The translations under genes were made by a program, and so were the position numbers. A stretch of DNA of 64,000 bases from G965261475 sp965261475 [NCBI: bacterium] (GTDB taxonomy: Bacteria; SAR324; XYD2-FULL-50-16), in NCBI GenBank assembly GCA_965261475.1, contig OZ253454.1, positions 806,001 through 870,000 on the forward strand, in the 5' to 3' direction. The notes beneath the pieces were generated by a model. It did not search any database. It was not told the origin of the DNA and saw only the letters and a list, made by a program, of their open reading frames with translations. Positions 58,128 to 64,000 of the stretch are shown here, piece after piece. The stretch's first letter is position 1. Every line of letters starts with the position of its first letter.

Positions 58128-58901
58128 ATGGATTCTACCGCTGCTAATGTAACAAGAGCGCAATTAATGATTTTTGCTGCAGGGTTTGGCAAGAGACTAA
58201 ACCCGCTTAGTTTACATACACCAAAGCCACTTGTCAAGATAGGCGATAGACCTATTTTAAAACATATTCTACGACATTATCAAGAGCATTTTGTAGAGCA
58301 ACCTGCCGTCATCAATATTCATTATTTAGCAGAGCAATTCAGAGATTTTATCAAACAAAATACAGATTATAATATTTTAGCATCTTTTGAAAAAAAAATT
58401 TTAGGAACTGGTAAAGGGTTGTTTTTTGCCAAAAATTTATTGCAAACAGAGCATTTTTGGTTACAAAATGCAGATATTCTTTGTAACTACAATCCACAAA
58501 AAATGATGAACTTTCATCAAAAAAACAAAGCAATCGCTACGCTAGCTGTGATAACTACTCCTATTACAGAGTCTATGCAATCTGCATCTATGGTGCATAT
58601 TGATACAAATGGAGTAGTTTTAGGTTTTAAAAAATTTAATAAAAAAACTTACCCTCAAGCCAATCTTAAAACTTTTTGTGGTATTCACTGTGTATCAAAA
58701 AAAATATTTTCTTTGCTTTTAGATAGCGAAGTACCCGCATCAATTATAGAGCTTTATCAAATTTTAATCTCACGAGGAGAAAAAATTTTTGCCCGTGAGC
58801 TCAAAAATACTAATTGGCTAGACATAGGTACTCCGCAAAATTTAGACTTCGCTAGAAACAACATTAAAAATTTTTTTAACTATGACAAAGATAATAAGTA
58901 A
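58128..58901 (+). CDS. Sugar-phosphate nucleotidyltransferase (MurU/HddC-like)
   Basis: A 257-residue NTP-transferase-type fold. The nucleotide-binding signature is MIFAAGFGKRLNPLSLHTPK followed by PLVKIGDRPILKHIL, and WLQNADILCNY provides the metal-binding Asp. NWLDIGTPQNLDFAR near the C-terminus is typical of the family. It resembles MurU (N-acetylmuramate-1-phosphate uridylyltransferase) and similar enzymes of cell-wall or envelope sugar metabolism; the exact sugar is uncertain. Only 20 bp separate its ATG from the divergent DUF790 start, so a later start at ATG 58167 is conceivable but would cut into the first strand. Its end overlaps the next gene by 20 nt. Confidence 0.85.
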   Translation: MDSTAANVTRAQLMIFAAGFGKRLNPLSLHTPKPLVKIGDRPILKHILRHYQEHFVEQPAVINIHYLAEQFRDFIKQNTDYNILASFEKKILGTGKGLFFAKNLLQTEHFWLQNADILCNYNPQKMMNFHQKNKAIATLAVITTPITESMQSASMVHIDTNGVVLGFKKFNKKTYPQANLKTFCGIHCVSKKIFSLLLDSEVPASIIELYQILISRGEKIFARELKNTNWLDIGTPQNLDFARNNIKNFFNYDKDNK

Positions 58902-59844
58902 ATTTTTTTTTCTTGTTGTTTCTTTGATATGTGCGTCAATAGTGATTTTTTTGTGTACGGATATCCTCCCCGGCGATACAGCACAATTTATTTTAGGAAC
59001 CGAAGTTGACGAAGTAGCCTTGCAAACTTTAAGAAAAGAGCTAGGGCTACACTATAGTTGGTACCAAAGATATTTTTTTTGGATTTTCGATTTACTACAA
59101 GGTGATTTAGGTAAAAGCTATTTACTTGGGGTAGATAACGCTCTACTTTTGAAAGAAAGATTAGCTGTAACTCTGCCTTTAATTTTTTTTAGTCTGTTAA
59201 TTAGTTTGATACTCGCATATCTGATTGGATTAGTTAGCATCTATTTTCAAAAAAAATGGCTCAATAGATTTATAATGAGCTTTTTACAAATAGGGATAGC
59301 TTTGCCTTCTTTTTGGATTGCTTCCTTGCTTATCTTATTCTTTGCGGTAAAAAAAGGATGGCTGCCTGCTGGGAGTTTTCCTGCTTGGAATTTTCAATCT
59401 GCAAGCGGAGTTTTAAACTCGCTCAAATATCTAATTTTGCCGATTATATCTTTGAGTATTCCTCAAACAGCTATTTTTACTAGAATTATTAGAAACTCTC
59501 TGCTAGATACTGCTGGTGAGGATTTTATCAAAACAGCACTATCTAAAGGCTTAACTAAAAACAAAACCCTTTTTTTTCATATTTTACCCTACGCACAAAT
59601 TCCTATTATCACTATTGTATCTTTGCAAATACCTTTCTTACTAACAGGAGCCGTGCTAGTAGAGAGCGTATTTTATTTACCCGGAATGGGTAGGTTGATT
59701 TTGCAAGCAATTCATCAAAGAGATTTAATTTTAGTCAAAAATACTGTCTTGCTTTTATTCGTTTTTGTTATTTTTATTCAATTTTTAGCTCAAATGATAA
59801 TTATGATACTCAATCCTGAAATTACCAAAACAAAACATTTATAA
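58882..59844 (+). CDS. ABC transporter permease, DppB/OppB type (orphan)
   Basis: A 320-residue inner-membrane permease. It shows the DppB-type N-terminal pattern (ILPGDTAQFILG, LRKELGLHYSWYQRY, LLQGDLGKSY), about six membrane segments, the EAA-like loop (SLLDTAGEDFIKTALSKGLT followed by HILPYAQIPI), and the GAVLVESVFYLPGMGRLILQ block with HQRD. The C-terminus LNPEI corresponds to the family's LDPRI. Such permeases import peptides or nickel, pairing with a DppC-type partner, two ATPases and a binding protein; none follows here, since gltX lies convergently downstream. Translation is probably coupled to the upstream nucleotidyltransferase by the 20-nt overlap. Confidence 0.9.
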   Translation: MTKIISKFFFLVVSLICASIVIFLCTDILPGDTAQFILGTEVDEVALQTLRKELGLHYSWYQRYFFWIFDLLQGDLGKSYLLGVDNALLLKERLAVTLPLIFFSLLISLILAYLIGLVSIYFQKKWLNRFIMSFLQIGIALPSFWIASLLILFFAVKKGWLPAGSFPAWNFQSASGVLNSLKYLILPIISLSIPQTAIFTRIIRNSLLDTAGEDFIKTALSKGLTKNKTLFFHILPYAQIPIITIVSLQIPFLLTGAVLVESVFYLPGMGRLILQAIHQRDLILVKNTVLLLFVFVIFIQFLAQMIIMILNPEITKTKHL

Positions 59845-59935
59845 AATAGCTAATTTTTATTTTTAAGAAAATTGATAGCGAAAACATTGTACTTCATAGC
59901 TCTAGGGTGCATAAACACCAAGACACTCGCTTTTA

Positions 59936-61366
59936 TTAAGTTGAGCTATGCAATAATTTTGTTATTTTATTGACGCAAACTTCTTTACCAAATACCTCCG
60001 CTATAGCAGGTAATTCTGGTCCAGAATCTCTAGCAGTAAGTGCTAGACGCACAGGATGCCAGAGCGCCTTACCTTTGATGCCTGTATTTTTTTGCACTAA
60101 CTGCATAGAGCGTAAAAAACTAGCTCTTACTAGCTCTTTACTATTTTGTATTTGCAAAAGTAAATTAGCCAATAGTTTTTGATTATCTGGTTGCTGCAAT
60201 AATGCTTGGGCTTGTTTGTCTAACTCTTGGTGTAGAAAAACACTAAGCTCTTGGTTAATCTCGTCTAGCCTAGTTAGTCCATCTTGCACTACAAGCATCA
60301 TTTGCTTGAGTTTATTTTCTGCTATGTTTTTGTATTTTGTAGCTAAAAAAGGTTGTAGTTTTTCCCATAATTCTTGCTTATTTAACCGCTTGATATGCTG
60401 TTGATTCATCCACTGTAATTTTTGCAAGTCAAAAATTGACCCTGATTTTCCAAGTCTTGCTAGAGAAAATTCTGCTACCAATTCTGTTAGAGTAAAAATT
60501 TCTTTGCTATCGCCGGGATTCCACCCTAAAAGTGCAATAAAATTCAGCAAAGATTGTTTCAAAAACCCTGTTTTTAAATAATCTATGACAGAAAGAGCTC
60601 CTTGTCTTTTACTTAATTTGCTGCGGTCAGCCGATAATAAAAGTGGTAAATGCACAAAAGCAGGAGCCTGCCAACCAAAATATTCGTAGAGTTGTAAATG
60701 CTTGGGGGTAGAAGATAACCACTCCTCGCCTCTAATAACATGTGTGATTTTCATCAAATAATCATCTACCACGCAAGCTAAGTGGTAAGTAGGAAAGCCA
60801 TCTGATTTTAAAATAACTTGGTCGTCTATTTGCGACGATTTAAAAACTACTTTACCTTTTAATAGATCTTGGACTATGTATTGACCTTGTGTGATTTTAA
60901 TTTTGAGGCGAATGCTATAGGGTATATTTTTTTGTAAATTATCCTTTATTTGCTCATCGGATAGTTTTCTGCAAGCCCCATTGTACCTAGTAGCGATACG
61001 CTGTGCTTTTTGTACTACGCGCATTTTTTCTAGTTGTTGAGGGCTACAAAAACACCGATAGGCGTATTTTTTAGCTAATAATTCTTGCGCTTTTTTTTGA
61101 TAAATTGCCAATCTCTGTGATTGTATATAAGGTCCAAACTCTCCCTTTGTTTGATAAGATTCATCAGGCTTGATGCCTAATAAAACAAGGTCTGCTAGAA
61201 TTCTTGCTTTTGCTCCTTCTACTTCGCGTGCTTGGTCTGTATCTTCAATACGCAAAATAAATTTTCCGTTGTTTTTTTTAGCAAAAAGATAAGAAAACAA
61301 AGCAGTTCTTAAACTGCCTATGTGTAGTAGCCCAGTAGGGCTGGGTGCAAACCTTGTTCTAATCAT
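59936..61366 (-). CDS. gltX: Glutamyl-tRNA synthetase
   Basis: Class I aminoacyl-tRNA synthetase that charges tRNA-Glu (and, in organisms lacking GlnRS, often also tRNA-Gln). It has 476 residues, the normal length. Signature motifs: TRFAPSPTGLLHIGSLRTAL at 3-22 (HIGH motif HIGS), RIEDTDQAR near 40-48, VIRGEEWLSSTPKH near 212-225, and KLSKRQGA near 256-263 (KMSKS equivalent). The anticodon-binding helical domain follows. Start ATG at 61366 puts the invariant motif at the extreme N-terminus, as expected. Convergent with the permease; the 91-bp gap holds only a weak GGTG-N6-CACC hairpin. Confidence 0.97.
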   Translation of the reverse strand: MIRTRFAPSPTGLLHIGSLRTALFSYLFAKKNNGKFILRIEDTDQAREVEGAKARILADLVLLGIKPDESYQTKGEFGPYIQSQRLAIYQKKAQELLAKKYAYRCFCSPQQLEKMRVVQKAQRIATRYNGACRKLSDEQIKDNLQKNIPYSIRLKIKITQGQYIVQDLLKGKVVFKSSQIDDQVILKSDGFPTYHLACVVDDYLMKITHVIRGEEWLSSTPKHLQLYEYFGWQAPAFVHLPLLLSADRSKLSKRQGALSVIDYLKTGFLKQSLLNFIALLGWNPGDSKEIFTLTELVAEFSLARLGKSGSIFDLQKLQWMNQQHIKRLNKQELWEKLQPFLATKYKNIAENKLKQMMLVVQDGLTRLDEINQELSVFLHQELDKQAQALLQQPDNQKLLANLLLQIQNSKELVRASFLRSMQLVQKNTGIKGKALWHPVRLALTARDSGPELPAIAEVFGKEVCVNKITKLLHSST

Positions 61367-61421
61367 AATTGTATTTTTATAAAAAAATATTTAAATCATC
61401 AATTCGTTTTTAAAATAAACT

Positions 61422-62516
61422 CTATTTGTATTTTTGAGGATAAAGCTCTATTAAAATATCTTCTGCTAAATGCTCTATTTTTGCTATGCTCCAGTGATTT
61501 TGATTGAGGAGACTTATAGTATTTAAGTGCTCGCACCAATTTTTTCCATCACTTCCTATAATTTTAGGAGCTAAAAAAAGATATATTTTATCTACAAGCC
61601 CTGCTACTAGAAAGGAAGTAAATAGTGCGCCGCCCCCTTCTACAATTAAGGATAAAATTTTTTGAGTATAGAGAAACTCTAGCACTTCTCTAGGCTGCGG
61701 TAAAACTTGAGATGATTGAAAAATAAATAAATTTTGCGAGCTTATTTTTTGTAAATATGATTTTTTGATATTTTTTCCCACAATCAAAAATTTTTTTCTA
61801 GGATCTTGTAGAAAAAAACAATGCTCTAGCAATTCTCCTTTGCTTATAAAAATTATAGGGCTAGGTTGAGGCAATAGTTGGTGATTGATATTCCTATTGG
61901 TAAGCCTCGGGTTATCTTGCCAAAGAGTGTTTTTTCCTACAGCAATACCCTCAAACTCACTGCGTAATTGGTGAGTGCGGACTTTTGCTTTTTTTCCTGT
62001 AATCCATTGTGATTTTGTATTTTTAAGAGCAATTTTTCCATCTAGACTCGCTGCTATTTTAAGTGCTACAAAGGATCTTTTTTGAGTGGTATGTGTAAGA
62101 TACTTCTTATTTAAGAGCTCGCACTCTTTTTGACAAATACCAACTTCTACGGCAATCTTATGTTTTTCTAGCTCTAAAATGCCTTTACCAGCTACTTTGG
62201 GGTTAGGGTCTAAAATACCAATAATTACTCTAGGTACTTTTTTTTGGATAATAATCTGCGTACAAGGCGGATTTTTACCTTGATGACAACAAGGCTCAAG
62301 ATTGACAAACAAACAGCTTCCAGCTGGGGCTTGCTCAATGTTTTTTAGTACATTAAATTCGGCGTGTTTTTGACCAAACTTTTGGTGATAACCCTCTGCT
62401 AAAATATGACCTTCTTGAGACAATAAAATCGCCCCTACCATAGGGTTAGACAACACAAAATTTTTGCCTTTTGCTGCTAACTCCAAGCAGCGTAGCATTA
62501 TTTTTTCTTTCAGCAT
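61422..62516 (-). CDS. ribD: Bifunctional riboflavin deaminase/reductase RibD
   Basis: Two steps of riboflavin synthesis: deamination of the pyrimidine intermediate by the N-terminal domain and NADPH-dependent reduction by the C-terminal domain. The deaminase zinc motifs are HAEFNVL near residue 51 and EPCCHQGKNPPC near 74-85. The reductase part starts near 144 with RSFVALKIAASLDGKIALKN and includes SQWITG, AVGKNTLWQDNPRLTNR and LIVEGGGALFTSFL. The length of 364 residues is typical. Other rib genes are not in the window. ATG at 62516 precedes an alternative ATG six codons in; the first is preferred because the family starts close to the first helix. Confidence 0.95.
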   Translation of the reverse strand: MLKEKIMLRCLELAAKGKNFVLSNPMVGAILLSQEGHILAEGYHQKFGQKHAEFNVLKNIEQAPAGSCLFVNLEPCCHQGKNPPCTQIIIQKKVPRVIIGILDPNPKVAGKGILELEKHKIAVEVGICQKECELLNKKYLTHTTQKRSFVALKIAASLDGKIALKNTKSQWITGKKAKVRTHQLRSEFEGIAVGKNTLWQDNPRLTNRNINHQLLPQPSPIIFISKGELLEHCFFLQDPRKKFLIVGKNIKKSYLQKISSQNLFIFQSSQVLPQPREVLEFLYTQKILSLIVEGGGALFTSFLVAGLVDKIYLFLAPKIIGSDGKNWCEHLNTISLLNQNHWSIAKIEHLAEDILIELYPQKYK

Positions 62517-62699
62517 CTGCGTATATTGCCTCTAAAAATAATCATTTTTTAAGATATATTAAACTTTTACCTGTTCTTTATAGCTTATAAAATATTAGCA
62601 ACAATAGCAATTTACAAAATACGACTAACTTAGAGTTTTTAATTGAAATAGTTTAGGCAACAACAAAATTTTAAGTAAAAATTTTTTACTGCTAATAGT

Positions 62700-63614
62700 T
62701 TAAATTGATAAAAATAATTGCTCTCCATTTAAAAGATTTTCTCCTAATTGGCGAATGCTACGAGAAGCAGCAGAAAATGGATTATAGATAGAAATAGGTT
62801 TTCTCTCCCTAGCAGCTAGCAGTATGTTTTTATCGCTCTCAATAACCCCAGTATAGTTTAAGGTAATACCAAAATGTTTTTTACAAGAGTTTTTGATAAT
62901 TGCACCTAAACGAATATCTCTATTGCTAATTACTTGGTTGAGTATTAAATTGACATCCATAGAGCTAATTGCATTATTCAACACAGAGCCTGCTTCAGGA
63001 TTGATAATAGCAATTTCTTGAATTAGATGATTGGGACTAAGTTGATGGTTATTTTCCTTACGATTTACAATTCTTTCTAAATAATCTCGTACTCCGGGGT
63101 AGTTATGAACCGTGCGGAATTTTCTATAAACAGAGTGTTTGATAAAACGATAGGTGTTTTCAATAGAGGTTGGCTCTGGCATAGTTATCAAAATGCCTTT
63201 ATGTGCTTGGTTAAAAATATCAATAATCTGATGGTTAGTGCCAGCTCCTAGATCTATAATAATATAATCTGCATCAATTTGTTTGATACTTGTTATAAAA
63301 TCTTTGATTTGACCAGCAGTAGGGTTAGCTATTTCTAAAGAATCTTGCGCTCCACTAATGATATAGAGTTTGGAATAAAATGTTGTAGAGATACAATTAT
63401 GTAAATTATTGACATTCCCAGAAAAAAAATCTATCAAACTACTCCTAGGTGCTGGTAGTCCTAAACAAGTATGCACATTAGCAGCTCCAAAATCAGCATC
63501 AATAATAACAACAGTATAATTTTTTTCCGCTAATAAAAGAGCGATATTACTACTGACAATACTTTTACCAACGCCTCCTTTGCCGCCTCCAAATGCCCAA
63601 ATCTGTTTTTTCAT
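62700..63614 (-). CDS. FlhG/MinD-like P-loop ATPase
   Basis: A 304-residue ParA/MinD superfamily ATPase. The deviant Walker A GGGKGGVGKSIVSSN sits at about 9-23, followed by VVIIDADFGAANVHTCLGLP (switch I) and YIIIDLGAGTNHQIID (switch II / Walker B). The wording GGGKGGVGKS and a C-terminal FSAASRSIRQLGENLL resemble the FlhG-like ATPases seen in spirochaetes and Bdellovibrio-like groups. FlhG proteins set flagellar number with FlhF, but no flagellar gene is visible, so the role is open (flagellar, chromosome or protein positioning). No obvious C-terminal amphipathic membrane helix of MinD. ATG at 63614 was preferred over TTG at 63617. Confidence 0.85.
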   Translation of the reverse strand: MKKQIWAFGGGKGGVGKSIVSSNIALLLAEKNYTVVIIDADFGAANVHTCLGLPAPRSSLIDFFSGNVNNLHNCISTTFYSKLYIISGAQDSLEIANPTAGQIKDFITSIKQIDADYIIIDLGAGTNHQIIDIFNQAHKGILITMPEPTSIENTYRFIKHSVYRKFRTVHNYPGVRDYLERIVNRKENNHQLSPNHLIQEIAIINPEAGSVLNNAISSMDVNLILNQVISNRDIRLGAIIKNSCKKHFGITLNYTGVIESDKNILLAARERKPISIYNPFSAASRSIRQLGENLLNGEQLFLSI

Positions 63615-63721
63615 CAATCATTAACTACTTAATAAAAATAATCGTCATATCTTATAGTAAGCAGTTTCTATTCCAAAATAACAAGTCGAGTAAATGGAGT
63701 AGGTAATTTATATTATTTGAT

Positions 63722-64000
63722 TTAAACAGCAAGTTTAGTATTTTTGACAACAAAATCATAGTAATCGTTGCATAGCTGGCAATAATCTCGTTTTTTTGTA
63801 GCATCTGGAAAGAAGCTACTGCTAAATCCCTGTAGCACTAATCGTTTAAATTCTGTAGGTTGAAACACCATACCTGTTCTAGCTAGCAACAATTCTTTAG
63901 TGATAGAAGTTTTAGAAGCTGTTCTATTATCCGTACAAACAACAATATTTAAGTTATTTGCGAGCATTTTTTTATAACTGTGATTCTCAATTTTTTTGAT
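63722..64000 (-). CDS. Adenosine deaminase family protein (3' part only, runs off window)
   Basis: The frame is open from the right edge to the stop at 63722 (about 92 residues visible). The internal Met at 63967 is not the true start, because the frame continues in both sequence and homology to the edge (IKKIENHSYKKMLANN). The segment NLNIVVCTDNRTASKTSITK followed by ELLLARTGM fits the adenosine deaminase C-terminal pattern: strand, T/C-DN-R with the metal-binding Asp, S-x-T/S, then the L-T-K-E helix. GFSSSFFPDATKKRD fits the usual N-x-x-x-x-SF-x-P-x-x-x-K stretch. Enzymes of this family deaminate adenosine or related purines; the catalytic His and Glu residues lie outside the window. Confidence 0.8.
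   Translation of the reverse strand: MKKIENHSYKKMLANNLNIVVCTDNRTASKTSITKELLLARTGMVFQPTEFKRLVLQGFSSSFFPDATKKRDYCQLCNDYYDFVVKNTKLAV

Noticed and set aside
59845-59935. Terminator or tRNA in the gap between the permease and gltX
   Set aside because: Only a 4-bp GGTG/CACC stem without a T-run is visible, and no cloverleaf can be formed.
62517-62699. RNA element between ribD and the ATPase gene, such as an FMN riboswitch for ribD
   Set aside because: This AT-rich gap lies upstream of ribD, but I see none of the conserved FMN riboswitch blocks.

Overview
The window comes from an AT-rich, Gram-negative-type (diderm) bacterium. It uses the standard code (TGG for Trp, TGA as a stop). Starts generally lack a Shine-Dalgarno sequence and have A/T-rich leaders. 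SucA and SucB look most like Bacteroidota versions. An FlhG/MinD-like ATPase and the form of Lgt are less typical of that phylum, so I leave the phylum open. I see no tRNA, rRNA, insertion sequence, phage or CRISPR.

Left flank (1-9001, all minus strand): the start of mnmE (runs off the edge), sucB and sucA (2-oxoglutarate dehydrogenase E2 and E1), a tight lgt-rsmH-ftsL cluster, and pta. SucB lacks a recognisable E3-binding domain and carries a Pro/Thr/Ser-rich tandem repeat in its place. A 15-unit heptamer repeat and a possible 40-residue membrane peptide lie between sucA and ftsL.

Central region (about 9.0-56.4 kb): ten paralogous lipoprotein genes, all on the plus strand, called K1 to K10 here (starts 9276, 15945, 18488, 28964, 31078, 34285, 37405, 39944, 44451, 53946). 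They share a signal peptide with lipobox Cys32, a Gly/Ser-rich tether, 1 to 19 Calx-beta domains, and Kelch-type beta-propeller repeats, usually 6 + 6 blades. In nine of ten the first propeller is inserted inside a Calx-beta domain: its first strands precede the propeller and its last strands follow. K4 has lost the closing half. K3 and K9 are near-duplicates of about 2,750 residues with an uninterrupted poly-G tract just after the lipobox Cys codon. K3 has 11 G and is in frame; K9 has 10 G and is out of frame. This looks like an ON/OFF phase-variation switch. The paralogues are mosaics of one another and contain local hypervariable patches.

The K genes are separated by 0.3-2.2 kb arrays built from three short repeated modules (A: CCCTGACAATCAAAC plus a small hairpin and T-run; B: a Ctctgcggttgctagacgag-type unit; C: a CTAG-rich palindrome). 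The modules resemble the sequences at K-gene stops and upstream leaders. The whole region reads as a recombining, phase-variable surface-lipoprotein locus embedded in housekeeping genes; Lgt, encoded just upstream, would supply the lipid anchor.

Right flank (56.4-64 kb): GNAT acetyltransferase and a DUF790/Bax1-type nuclease-like protein (minus); a nucleotidyltransferase overlapping an orphan DppB-type permease (plus); gltX, ribD, an FlhG/MinD-like ATPase, and the 3' part of an adenosine deaminase-family gene (minus, runs off the right edge).
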